Positions 1 to 7,227 of a DNA stretch of 8,107 nt are shown in pieces. The notes beneath the pieces were generated by a model. It ran no database searches. It was not told the origin of the DNA and saw only the letters and a program-made list of their open reading frames with translations. The position numbers were made by a program, and so were the translations under genes. Within the stretch, counting starts at the first letter, position 1. Each line of letters starts with the position of its first letter. The DNA is from Alphaproteobacteria bacterium (GTDB lineage: Bacteria; Pseudomonadota; Alphaproteobacteria; GCA-2731375): positions 1-8,107 of the forward strand of contig JASLMY010000228.1 of NCBI GenBank assembly GCA_030746295.1, given 5' to 3'.

Positions 1-891
1 CCCAGCCGGCGCGGCACCGCCCAGGAGCCGACGGCGCTCGCTATCGTTGGCGAGAAAGAACGGCGTCGCCGTCTCGGGCCAGATCACGTGCGTCGGCGCG
101 ACCGCGGCCGGCCCCCTCGAGAGCTCCAGATGACGGACGAGATTGGCGCTCAGCCGCTCGCGCCGCCACTTCTCGCGCTGGGGTATGTTCGCCTGCACGA
201 GACGGAGCGCGATGCCGGGAACGTCGGCGCCCGTGGCCGCCGCCAGCCGGGCCTGGCCGCCGGCGTAGACCAGGGCCAAGAGGCCGAGCAGCGCGGCCGC
301 CATCCAGCCATCGCGCCGCCGCTGCAAGGCGGCCGGAGCGCCGGCGACGAGAACGGTGACCAGGCCCAGGCCGTAGACGCCGACCAGAGCATAGGCCTGA
401 ATCATCGCGTCGGAGACGGTCCAGACATAGCCGATCAGGTCCCAGGGAAAGCCCGTGAAGAGGTGCCCCCTGAGCCATTCCGCCGCGGTCCACGAGAGGG
501 CGAGTGCGACCACCCGGCCCCAGCCGGGGCCGGCCGCGTACCAGGCGAGAAGTGCTGCCAGGGCCGGGAACAGCGCCATGCCTGCGGCCAGCCCCGACAC
601 CGCGAGCGGTATCAGGTAGGCGAAGCGCTCGGAGTCGACCAGGAAGGCGTTGGCGATCCAATGCAAGGCGAGCAGGAAATGGCCGAGGCCGAAGGCCCAG
701 CCGAGGGCAAAGGCACGCCACGGTCCTGGCGCCCCGTCGAGTAGCCAGATCAAGCCGGAGAAGGCAACGATGAGGAGCGGCAGCAGGTAGAGGGGGGGCA
801 GTGCGGCCGCCGCCGCGGTTCCGAGCAGCAGTGCAACGCCGAGGGCGCGCCAGCCCCGCAGCGCGCGGACGCGTGCCGCCGCCGGCGCCAT
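1..891 (-). CDS. lnt: Apolipoprotein N-acyltransferase Lnt, N-terminal part (cut by left edge)
   Basis: Lnt is an inner-membrane enzyme that adds the third acyl chain to the N-terminal cysteine of lipoproteins, the last step of lipoprotein maturation. Reading the minus strand from the ATG at 891 gives 297 codons open to the window edge. The first ~210 residues are hydrophobic with several membrane segments. They include the family signature EWLRGHLFTGFPW (138-150). The periplasmic nitrilase-like domain then begins (LRLVQANIPQREKW, 229-242) and contains WPETATPF with the probable catalytic Glu at residue 273, equivalent to E267 of E. coli Lnt. The Lys and Cys of the catalytic triad lie beyond the edge; the family is about 500 residues long. 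A TTG immediately precedes the ATG and could also start translation; no strong ribosome binding site is visible. It follows corC by 19 bp, in the same order as E. coli ybeX-lnt. A C7 tract at 792-798 lies in the coding frame. Confidence 0.95.
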   Translation of the reverse strand, partial: MAPAAARVRALRGWRALGVALLLGTAAAAALPPLYLLPLLIVAFSGLIWLLDGAPGPWRAFALGWAFGLGHFLLALHWIANAFLVDSERFAYLIPLAVSGLAAGMALFPALAALLAWYAAGPGWGRVVALALSWTAAEWLRGHLFTGFPWDLIGYVWTVSDAMIQAYALVGVYGLGLVTVLVAGAPAALQRRRDGWMAAALLGLLALVYAGGQARLAAATGADVPGIALRLVQANIPQREKWRRERLSANLVRHLELSRGPAAVAPTHVIWPETATPFFLANDSERRRLLGGAAPAG

Positions 892-904
892 CAAGGCGAC
901 GGTT

Positions 905-918
905 CCGATGTCAATCGG
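905..918 (-). repeat. Small hairpin at the corC stop codon
   Basis: CCGAT-TGAC-ATCGG places a 5-bp stem with its 4-nt loop exactly on the corC TGA, just before lnt. There is no U run, so termination is unlikely; it may only reflect base composition. Confidence 0.2.
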
Positions 919-1834
919 CGACCTCGGCCGCCGCCGGGGGCAGCCGGCGCACCTTCAGCTTCTTGATCCGGCGCGGATCGGCGTCCAGGACCTCGAATTC
1001 CAGCCCTGCCGGATGGCGGAGCTTTTCACCGCGGCGCGGCATTCGGCCGAGACAGGCGATCACCATGCCGCCAAGCGTGTCGATGTCCTCGTCGGTCTCG
1101 TCGGGCAGCAAGTCGACGCCGAAGCGTGCCTCGAAGCTCTCGATCTCGGCCCGGGCGTCGGCCTCGATGCTGCCGTCGGCGAGTTCCACCAGCATCGCCC
1201 GGTCGGCCACGTCGTGCTCGTCGGCGATCTCGCCGACGATCTCTTCTACCACGTCCTCGATCGTGACCAGGCCGTCGACGCCGCCATACTCGTCGACGAC
1301 GATGGCCATGTGAATGCGGGTCGCGCGCATCCGTGCCAAGAGCTCGAGGACCAGCATCGACGGCACCACGACCAACGGCTCGCGCAGGATCTTCTCGATG
1401 GCGAAACCCTCGCCGTCGTCCCAGAACGCGATCAGGTCCTTGATGTGTATGAAGCCGACGATGTCGTCGAGGCTTTCGCGATAGACCGGCAGGCGGGAAT
1501 GGCCGGCCCTGGCATAGGCGGCGAGCAGTTCGTCGAGCGGCGTTTCGATCTCGACGGCGACGATGTCGGCTCGCGGCACCATGACGTCATCGGCCTGCAG
1601 CTCGCCAAAGCTCAAGATGTTGAGGAGCATCTCCCGTTGCCCGGGATCCAGGCTCTCGCCTTCGTCCTCGTGCTCTTCGATGACCTCTTCCAGGCTTTCC
1701 CTGAGGTCGCCTTCGCCAATCCGGGCCAGCCCTCTCAGCCAGGCGCGGATGGTATCGCCGATGGAATGACCGGCGTCTTCGGTTTGGGCCCCGTTCTCAC
1801 GGGGCGATCTACTCTGTGAGGGCTCGTCGCTCAT
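911..1834 (-). CDS. corC: CorC/YbeX (HlyC/TlyC-type) CBS-domain protein
   Basis: Soluble CBS-pair protein of the CorC/HlyC group (E. coli YbeX). It has been linked to magnesium/cobalt efflux and, more recently, to ribosome maturation; its exact role is unsettled. With the start at 1834 it has 307 residues, against 292 in E. coli. Order seen: an acidic N-terminus; the conserved entry LSFGELQADDVMVPRADI (74-91); CBS 1 (about 85-135, with HSRLPVY and GFIHIKDL); CBS 2 (about 153-203, with AIVVDEYGGVDGLVTIEDV); and a C-terminal CorC_HlyC domain (about 215-298). There are no membrane segments, so it is the soluble type rather than the DUF21-bearing type. An upstream in-frame ATG at 1888 would add 18 basic residues that do not resemble the family. 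I prefer 1834, which has AAGGA 13 nt upstream and overlaps the end of ybeY by 26 bp, suggesting coupled translation. Confidence 0.93.
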   Translation of the reverse strand: MSDEPSQSRSPRENGAQTEDAGHSIGDTIRAWLRGLARIGEGDLRESLEEVIEEHEDEGESLDPGQREMLLNILSFGELQADDVMVPRADIVAVEIETPLDELLAAYARAGHSRLPVYRESLDDIVGFIHIKDLIAFWDDGEGFAIEKILREPLVVVPSMLVLELLARMRATRIHMAIVVDEYGGVDGLVTIEDVVEEIVGEIADEHDVADRAMLVELADGSIEADARAEIESFEARFGVDLLPDETDEDIDTLGGMVIACLGRMPRRGEKLRHPAGLEFEVLDADPRRIKKLKVRRLPPAAAEVAD

Positions 1835-2348
1835 CGCTTCGATCTGATCCTTCCGAGGCCGCCGGTACCGGCGCATAGGGGTCGGCAATGCCGAGACCGG
1901 CCAGGATGCTGCGTTCCAGCGTCTCCATTTCGAGGGCGCTGTCGTCGTCGTCGTGGCTGTGCCCGAGCAAATGCAGGAAGCCGTGCAGGACGAGATGCGA
2001 AAGATGGTCGCCCAAGCGCTTGCCGTCCCGCGCCGCTTCCTCTGCCACGACGCCGTGCGCCAGCACGATGTCGCCGAGGCCGACCGCCTCGCCGCCGTCG
2101 CCGGCGGCCGGGATTTCGCCGGCCGCGAAGCTCGGGAAGGCGAGCACGTTGGTGGCCCGATCGCGGCCGCGCCAGCGATCGTTCAGGCGGCGCTGGAAGT
2201 CGTCGTCCGCGAGGACGATGCCGACTTCCCAAAGGGCCGCACCCGGCGGTACCGCCGCCGCCGCCGCCACCGTCCGGCGCGCCAGCAACGCCGCGTCAGG
2301 CAGGTCGGCGTCCCACGCGGGGCATTCGATCGACACGTCCACCGTCAT
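1809..2348 (-). CDS. ybeY: Endoribonuclease YbeY (rRNA maturation)
   Basis: YbeY is a zinc-dependent single-strand endoribonuclease involved in 16S rRNA 3'-end maturation and ribosome quality control. The 179-residue protein has the signature H-x3-H-x5-H motif as HGFLHLLGHSH (His122, His126, His132), preceded by TNVLAFP (66-72) and GDIVLA (92-97), both typical of the family. The motif is followed by an acidic run coded by four GAC triplets, then the usual E-x-M-x3-E helix. The ~25-residue C-terminal extension is low in conserved character. The ATG at 2348 is the first possible start in this frame, because a TGA lies three codons upstream. The only ribosome-binding-like AAGGAG is 18 nt upstream, too far for a good site, so translation probably depends on coupling with the upstream 7TM-HD gene, whose last 53 bp it overlaps. 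It in turn overlaps corC by 26 bp. Confidence 0.95.
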   Translation of the reverse strand: MTVDVSIECPAWDADLPDAALLARRTVAAAAAVPPGAALWEVGIVLADDDFQRRLNDRWRGRDRATNVLAFPSFAAGEIPAAGDGGEAVGLGDIVLAHGVVAEEAARDGKRLGDHLSHLVLHGFLHLLGHSHDDDDSALEMETLERSILAGLGIADPYAPVPAASEGSDRSDERRALTE

Positions 2349-4641
2349 CGCTGTGCTTCACGCTCTCTCCTTCGCCGACCGGCAAGGCCGGATATTCGAT
2401 GCGGTTGTGGAAGACGCCCAAGGTCAGGGTGCGGGTGAAGGATCCCTGCACCGCGGCCAGGTCCCGCATCGTCAGCTCGCATTCGTCCAACTGGCCGTCC
2501 TGGACCTTGTCGGCGATCACGCTGGCGACCCGCTCGCGAACCTCGGGTGGGGCCGGATTGGCGAGCGCCCGGGTCGCCGCCTCGACCGAGTCGGCGAGCA
2601 GCAAGATCCCCGCCTCACGGCTTTGGGGCTTGGGTCCCGGATAGCGGTAAACCGCCTCGTCGACCGTCTGCCCGCTGGCCTGGGTGCGAGCCAGGGCCTT
2701 GGCGTAGAACGGCTTTAGAAGCGTCGTGCCCTGGTGCTGGGCGATCGCCGCCAGGATCACCGGGCCGAGACGCTCCTTCTGGCAGGTCTCGATGCCGTCG
2801 TGTACATGGGCCAGGATGATCCGGGCCGAGGTCTCGGGCGCCAGCCGGTCGTGGATGTTGTCTTCGCGCTGGTTCTCGGCGAAGTAGCCTGGTCGGACCG
2901 CCTTGCCGATGTCGTGGTAGAGCGCCATCACCCGTGCTTTCAGGCCGTTGGCGCCGATCGCATCGGCCGCCGCCTCCGAGAGGTTGGAGACCAGCAGCGA
3001 GGCGTAGTAGCTACCCGGTGCCACCAGCGCCAGCCGCTTCAAGAGCGGATGGTCGGAAGAGGCGAGTTCAAGCAAGCGCATGTCGCTGGCCTCGTCGAAG
3101 ACCTGCTCCAGGACCGGCAGCAGGCCGAGTGTCGCCACCGCGACGAGGACGCCTGAGGCCAGTGCCGCCGCCAATAGCGGCAGGTGCTGCGGCCCGAAGG
3201 TCTCGCCTCCCATCATCGTCACCAGCGGCACCACTGCGGCCTGGGCCAGCGCCACCATCAGGCCGGCGCGCAAGAGATCGGTGCGCCGCCGACAACCGCC
3301 GGCGGCGATGCCGGCGACCAGCGTGCCGACGAAATAGTAGGTGACCAGCCAAAGATCGCCGTCGACCCGATAGGCGACCAGCAAGGTCAGGCCAATGCCG
3401 ACCAGCAGGCTGGTGCGGGCATCGATCAACAGCGAGACCAGCGTCGTTGCCACCGCCAGCGGCACGAAATAGGCCGCCGCCTCGGGACCGATCGCCAGGC
3501 CCTCGGCGAGGCCGAGACCGGCGTAATACATGCCCACGGACAACGCTGCCGTCGCCAGCACCACCGACAGCGTGACGATGACCTGCTTTCGGTTGAGCCG
3601 ATGCGGCACCCGGCCGTGGCGGAAGAAGATGCTGGCCAGGAGGACGACCCCGACCAGCAGCAAGGCCACGGCGGCTGTCTCGCCCCAAAGCGTGCGCGCA
3701 TCGACGCCCTCGTTCAGCATGGCGATCCGCTCGCGGACCTGTTTCGTCACCCGGTCGCCGCTGCGTACCAGAACCTCGCCCGACTTGATCCGGACGAAGA
3801 CCGGGTCGATTTCGGCGATCGCGGCCTGGCGCCGCTCCCGGGTCAATGCCTCGTTGGCGCGGAGATTCGGCGCCGCCAGGTCTTGTGCCGCCTCGATGAC
3901 CCAAGAGCGAAACACCCTGGCGTCGCCGTAGGGCGCGTCACCGGCTCGGGCCTGGATCAAGCGGCGAAACTGTCTGAGGTCGATGATGGCGCCCAGTTGG
4001 CTGGGCCGCGCCGTACCGCCGAGACCGAGGTCGCGGACCTCGATGCCGCCGTTCTCGGGCAATTCGCCGCGATTGGCGAGAATCATGCGGTCGAGGCCGA
4101 TGTTGAGAAAGAAGTTGATGGCGATCGAGAGGTCGAGCGGGTCCTCCAGCTTCTCAATCAAGGCGAAGACGCCGGCCTTGACCGGCACGCCGAGGTCCTC
4201 CTCGAAGGCGGCACGACGCTCGGCCGGGGTCGTGTCCTCCGCCTCCCCACGCTCCGCCATGGCGCCGACGGCGCTGGAGATCCGGTCGCCGAGGCTGAAG
4301 AATAGCTCGGAATCGTAGTCGTAGACCGGCAGCACCGCCGCTGCCGCCGCCGACTGCCTGAGCTTCGTCGTCCGCCGGTCCTCGATCAGGATGTCGCGCT
4401 CGGCCCGGATCGTCGTCGGCGCGACGCTGTCCAGCGTCGGCAGCGGGTGGCTGCCGTCCAGTGGCGGCGCGAAGATCAAGGTCATCAAGGCGACGAAGAG
4501 GGCCAAGAGCGGCACGTCCAGATGCGGCCGCCAGCGCTGCCAGCGCTCCTGCGCCAAGGCCTCGGTGGCCAGCCGGAAGAGCTCCTCCCGGGCACGGGCA
4601 AGCTCGCCCTGCTGCTTGGTGCTGTCGCTCCTCGGCGTCAT
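2296..4641 (-). CDS. 7TM-HD family membrane protein (PgpH-like HD hydrolase, degenerate metal site)
   Basis: Membrane protein of 781 residues in the 7TMR-HDED/7TM/HD family, whose Firmicutes member PgpH hydrolyses c-di-AMP. Visible order: a cytoplasmic N-terminus; one membrane segment (about 43-60); a ~260-residue extracytoplasmic HDED-type domain (61-320); seven hydrophobic segments (about 322-340, 354-375, 389-406, 411-426, 431-449, 459-479, 486-512); and a cytoplasmic HD domain (about 535-750) with APGSYYASL (541-549), YHDIGK (575-580), HVHDG (612-616), QHQGT (635-639) and LADSVEAATR (682-691). H576, D577, H612, H636 and D684 fit the binuclear metal site. The two histidines of the usual YHHS are Y546/A547, and the second His of QHHGT is Q637, so two expected ligands are missing. 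The substrate is unknown; a nucleotide hydrolase, a weakened enzyme or a sensor are all possible. Its ATG shares one base with the phoH stop (TAATG), and it overlaps ybeY by 53 bp. Confidence 0.92.
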   Translation of the reverse strand: MTPRSDSTKQQGELARAREELFRLATEALAQERWQRWRPHLDVPLLALFVALMTLIFAPPLDGSHPLPTLDSVAPTTIRAERDILIEDRRTTKLRQSAAAAAVLPVYDYDSELFFSLGDRISSAVGAMAERGEAEDTTPAERRAAFEEDLGVPVKAGVFALIEKLEDPLDLSIAINFFLNIGLDRMILANRGELPENGGIEVRDLGLGGTARPSQLGAIIDLRQFRRLIQARAGDAPYGDARVFRSWVIEAAQDLAAPNLRANEALTRERRQAAIAEIDPVFVRIKSGEVLVRSGDRVTKQVRERIAMLNEGVDARTLWGETAAVALLLVGVVLLASIFFRHGRVPHRLNRKQVIVTLSVVLATAALSVGMYYAGLGLAEGLAIGPEAAAYFVPLAVATTLVSLLIDARTSLLVGIGLTLLVAYRVDGDLWLVTYYFVGTLVAGIAAGGCRRRTDLLRAGLMVALAQAAVVPLVTMMGGETFGPQHLPLLAAALASGVLVAVATLGLLPVLEQVFDEASDMRLLELASSDHPLLKRLALVAPGSYYASLLVSNLSEAAADAIGANGLKARVMALYHDIGKAVRPGYFAENQREDNIHDRLAPETSARIILAHVHDGIETCQKERLGPVILAAIAQHQGTTLLKPFYAKALARTQASGQTVDEAVYRYPGPKPQSREAGILLLADSVEAATRALANPAPPEVRERVASVIADKVQDGQLDECELTMRDLAAVQGSFTRTLTLGVFHNRIEYPALPVGEGESVKHSDDGGRVDRMPRVGRRPA

Positions 4642-5654
4642 TACTGCTCGTCCAGAAGGCCGCGGTCACGGGCGCCGTAGGCCTTGACCAACTGGGTTAC
4701 CAACGGGTGGCGTACGACGTCGGCATGGGTGAACTCGATGACCCGTGCGTCCTCGATCGCGTCCAGGATCTCCATCACGTCCTTGAGCCCCGACTTGGTG
4801 CCGAGCGGCAGGTCGGTCTGGCTCGGGTCCCCGGTCACCACCATGCGGGCGTTCTCCCCCATGCGGGTCAGGATCATCTTCATCTGGACCGGGGTCGTGT
4901 TCTGCGCCTCGTCCAGGATGATGCAGGCGTTGGCCAGCGTCCGGCCGCGCATATAAGCCACCGGCGCGATCTCGATCTCGCCGCTGTCCCGGCGTCGCAT
5001 GACCTTTTCACCCGGCATCATGTCGAACAGCGCATCGTACATCGGCCGCATGTAGGGGTCGACTTTCTCGTCGAGCGTTCCCGGCAGGAAGCCCAGCCGC
5101 TCGCCGGCCTCGACCGCTGGCCGGGTCAGGATGATGCGGTCGACCGCGCCCTGCTGCAGCATCGAGACCGCCTGGGCCACGGCGAGATAGGTCTTGCCGG
5201 TGCCGGCGGGGCCGAGGCCGAAGACCAGCTCGCAATTCCTGAGGGCCTGAAGGTAGCTCACCTGGGTCGGCGAGCGCGGCGTGATCACCCGCTTCTGGGT
5301 TCGGATGACGAGCTCTTCGGCCATTTTGGCGGTGCTGCCCGCTGCCCCGGCAATGGTGCCGTCGAGCCCGGCCTGGGCCAGGCGGACGGCGCCATCGACC
5401 TCGCCGTCGTTGACTTCCTGGCCGCGCTTCAGGCGCCGGTAGAGGTCCCTCAACGCCGCCTTGGCGGCGCGCGAGGCCTCGGCCTCGCCGCTGATAGCGA
5501 TGCGGTTGCCACGCGGCACGAGCGAAACCCCGAGCCGCTGCTCGATCCGTGCCAGATGGCGGTCGTGCTCGCCGAAGAGCGGTGCCAACAAGCTGTTGTC
5601 GTCGAAGTTCACGACCATGGGCCGGGCGCTTTCGGGGGCGGAGGCTGTGCTCAA
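4641..5654 (-). CDS. ybeZ: PhoH-like ATPase (YbeZ)
   Basis: Cytoplasmic P-loop ATPase of the PhoH/YbeZ family, genetically and physically linked to YbeY and implicated in RNA metabolism; its own activity is less well defined. The 337 residues show an N-terminal KH-like region (about 14-78) and a PhoH ATPase domain with Walker A GPAGTGKT (148-155), [17 protein letters not shown] (176-192), Walker B IILDEAQN (245-252) and [10 protein letters not shown] (274-283). All expected NTPase motifs are intact. The start drawn is a TTG at 5654; an ATG twelve codons further in (5618) also precedes the first conserved residues, but no ribosome binding site stands out there, whereas GCGGAAC lies just before the TTG. 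It follows miaB by 41 bp. It ends with TAATG, where its stop shares one A with the start of the 7TM-HD gene. This phoH-7TM-HD-ybeY order supports a shared RNA-related role. Confidence 0.95.
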   Translation of the reverse strand: MSTASAPESARPMVVNFDDNSLLAPLFGEHDRHLARIEQRLGVSLVPRGNRIAISGEAEASRAAKAALRDLYRRLKRGQEVNDGEVDGAVRLAQAGLDGTIAGAAGSTAKMAEELVIRTQKRVITPRSPTQVSYLQALRNCELVFGLGPAGTGKTYLAVAQAVSMLQQGAVDRIILTRPAVEAGERLGFLPGTLDEKVDPYMRPMYDALFDMMPGEKVMRRRDSGEIEIAPVAYMRGRTLANACIILDEAQNTTPVQMKMILTRMGENARMVVTGDPSQTDLPLGTKSGLKDVMEILDAIEDARVIEFTHADVVRHPLVTQLVKAYGARDRGLLDEQ

Positions 5655-5695
5655 ATCGTTCCGCTTTCTTCGCTTGCTCGCTGCCGGGCAGCCAT
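5651..5695 (-). other. miaB-phoH junction: 14-codon micro-ORF and short hairpin
   Basis: The miaB stop is followed directly by an ATG (TGAATG) at 5695. This opens a 14-codon frame whose TGA (5653-5651) overlaps the phoH TTG start as TTGA. At its beginning GCTGC-CCG-GCAGC (5692-5680) can form a 5-bp hairpin with no U run. The layout would let ribosomes pass from miaB to phoH and could compensate for the weak TTG start, but this is inference from position alone. Confidence 0.2.
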
Positions 5696-7195
5696 TCAGG
5701 CCGCGCGGGCGGTGTCGGGCAGGCGGCGCCCGGCGAGGCTGTTGCCGGTCGCCGCCGTGATCTCGACGGTTGCGATCTCGCCCAGGTGGGCATCGTCGCC
5801 CTCGACATGGACCGCCTGCATGTAGGGGCTGCGGCCGACCAGTTGCCCGGGGTAGCGACCCGGCCGCTCCAGTAGGACCGGCATCCGGGCGCCGATTCGG
5901 GCCTCGTTGAAGCGCCGCTGCTGGGCCTCCAACAGGGCCTGCAGGCGGGCCAATCGCGCCGCCTTCTCGGCCTCGGGCACCTGTCCGTCCAGAAGCGCCG
6001 CCGGCGTTCCGGGACGGGCGCTGTATTTGAAGGAATAGGCCTGGGCGTAGCCGACCCGGCGGATCAGCTCGAGGGTTGCCTCGAAATCCACTGCGCGCTC
6101 GCCTGGAAAGCCGACGATAAAGTCTCCCGAAAGGGCAATATCGGGCCGCGCCTGGCGCAGCCGCGCCACCAGTTCGAGGTAGCCCTCAGCCCCATAGCGT
6201 CGGTTCATCGCCGCCAGCACCCTGTCGGCGCCGGCCTGCGCTGGCAGATGCAGATACGGCATCAGCTTGTCGCAGTCGCGATGGGCGTCGATCAGTGCCT
6301 GGGTCATGTCGGCGGGGTGCGAGGTGGTGTAGCGAATCCGCGCCAAGCCGTCGATCTCGGCCAACGCCAGCACCAGCCGCGCCAGGCCCCAGTTCGACCC
6401 GTCGGCGGCTTCGCCGTGGTAGGCGTTGACGTTCTGCCCCAGAAGCGTGATCTCGGCGACGCCGGCAGCAACTAGGAGCCGCGCTTCGGCCAGCACTTGG
6501 GCCGCCGGACGCGAGAATTCGGCACCGCGCGTGTAGGGGACGACGCAGAAGCTGCAGAATTTGTCGCAGCCTTCCTGCACGGTGAGGAAGGCGCTCGGCC
6601 CGGGGCTCCGGCTCGGCTCCGGCAGGCGGTCGAACTTGGGCTCGGGCGGGAACTCGGTGTCGAGGATGCCGGCGCCGCCCGCGCCTCGCTCGGCGGCGCG
6701 TTGCGCCCGGGCCAGCATCTCGGGCAGCCGGTGGTAGGTCTGCGGCCCGAGGACGATGTCGACATAAGGCGCGCGGCGCAGGATCTCCTCGCCCTCGGCC
6801 TGCGCCACGCAGCCGGCAACGGCCAGGATCATGCGCCCGCCGGCGGCGGCCCGGGCCGTTTTCAACCGGTTCAGGCGGCCGAGTTCGGAAAAGGTCTTCT
6901 CCGAGGCCTTCTCGCGGATGTGACAGGTGTTGACGATCACCATATCGGCCCCTTCCGGGGTCTCGACGGAATGGAAGCCGAGTGCCGCCAGGACGTCCGC
7001 CATGCGCGCGGAATCATAGGCGTTCATCTGGCAGCCGTAGGTGCGAATGAAGAGTTTTCGGGACAAGGAGGGCTCGGGGCGGTGATCTCTGGGCTCTGTC
7101 GTCGGCTTCCGGTTCACGCCGCTGGAACGCTCGATCAAGCTACGCATCATGAGGGCCGAGTTCAAGTCCTCTCGGCAGGGTCGAGAGTTGGTCAT
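5696..7195 (-). CDS. miaB: tRNA-2-methylthio-N6-dimethylallyladenosine synthase MiaB
   Basis: Radical-SAM methylthiotransferase that converts i6A37 to ms2i6A37 in tRNAs reading UNN codons. From the ATG at 7195 it has 499 residues. The N-terminal UPF0004 domain holds the cluster cysteines C55 (TYGCQMN), C91 (NTCHIREKA) and C129 (AGCVAQ). The radical-SAM domain has C210-x3-C214-x2-C217 ([16 protein letters not shown]), followed by [11 protein letters not shown] (251-261), [19 protein letters not shown] (314-332) and [10 protein letters not shown] (357-366). A C-terminal TRAM domain spans about 435-495. All six iron-sulfur cysteines are present. Conserved sequence begins only near residue 47, so the real start may be the ATG pair at 7150/7147 or the GTG at 7117, the last giving 473 residues and close to the E. 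coli length. The 7195 ATG has no ribosome binding site and directly follows a hairpin. fur is 20 bp upstream in this drawing. Confidence 0.95.
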   Translation of the reverse strand: MTNSRPCREDLNSALMMRSLIERSSGVNRKPTTEPRDHRPEPSLSRKLFIRTYGCQMNAYDSARMADVLAALGFHSVETPEGADMVIVNTCHIREKASEKTFSELGRLNRLKTARAAAGGRMILAVAGCVAQAEGEEILRRAPYVDIVLGPQTYHRLPEMLARAQRAAERGAGGAGILDTEFPPEPKFDRLPEPSRSPGPSAFLTVQEGCDKFCSFCVVPYTRGAEFSRPAAQVLAEARLLVAAGVAEITLLGQNVNAYHGEAADGSNWGLARLVLALAEIDGLARIRYTTSHPADMTQALIDAHRDCDKLMPYLHLPAQAGADRVLAAMNRRYGAEGYLELVARLRQARPDIALSGDFIVGFPGERAVDFEATLELIRRVGYAQAYSFKYSARPGTPAALLDGQVPEAEKAARLARLQALLEAQQRRFNEARIGARMPVLLERPGRYPGQLVGRSPYMQAVHVEGDDAHLGEIATVEITAATGNSLAGRRLPDTARAA

Positions 7196-7223
7196 CGGCG
7201 TGGCGCGGGCGGGTCTCAGCCAC
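7140..7223 (-). CDS. Possible 27-codon leader or coupling ORF between fur and miaB
   Basis: A GTG at 7223 lies 10 nt downstream of AAAGGAG, the best ribosome binding site near this junction. It opens a 27-codon frame that overlaps the fur stop and ends with TAG at 7142-7140. The end overlaps the two miaB ATGs at 7150 and 7147, an arrangement suited to translational coupling. The peptide (begins [11 protein letters not shown]) resembles nothing I recognise. It could be a leader peptide, a coupling device, or chance. It is neither in the fur nor in the miaB frame. Confidence 0.2.
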   Translation of the reverse strand: MAETRPRHADDQLSTLPRGLELGPHDA

Positions 7224-7227
7224 GCCG
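7196..7227 (-). promoter_or_regulatory. Perfect 9-bp hairpin spanning the fur stop codon
   Basis: On the minus strand the arm CGGCGTGGC (7227-7219) pairs perfectly with GCCACGCCG (7204-7196), with a 14-nt loop between them that contains the fur TGA. The 3' arm ends one base before the ATG at 7195. No U run follows, so it is not an intrinsic terminator. Possible roles are an RNA processing or stability element, occlusion of the 7195 start, or a stimulator for the frameshift heptamer upstream. In GC-rich DNA a 9-bp stem can arise by chance, so function is inference. Confidence 0.45.

Noticed and set aside
41..721. Minus-strand 226-codon frame at the left end
   Set aside because: Out of frame with lnt, Arg/Gly/Pro-rich and without motifs. 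The lnt frame from 891 is open to the edge and carries the family signatures.
792..798. C7 tract in lnt as a phase-variable switch or frameshift error
   Set aside because: The frame is correct on both sides with family-like sequence, and one 7-base run in GC-rich coding DNA is unremarkable.
908..1819. Long plus-strand open frame opposite corC
   Set aside because: Antisense shadow in GC-rich DNA. The minus-strand frame has full CBS and CorC_HlyC motifs, and the plus-strand product shows no family features.
1940..1955. GAC triplet repeat in ybeY as an unstable repeat
   Set aside because: Only four units, and they encode the acidic residues expected just after the third zinc-ligand His.
3184..4305. 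Plus-strand open frame of about 370 codons opposite the 7TM-HD gene
   Set aside because: Gln/Asp/Arg-rich translation typical of antisense frames; the minus-strand protein is a clear family member through the whole span.
4461..5825. Plus-strand open frame of about 450 codons opposite phoH
   Set aside because: Covers phoH and the ends of both neighbouring genes on the wrong strand and has no recognisable motifs.
7196..7227. Intrinsic terminator after fur
   Set aside because: The stem is good but no U run follows on the minus strand; ATGACCAAC follows instead.
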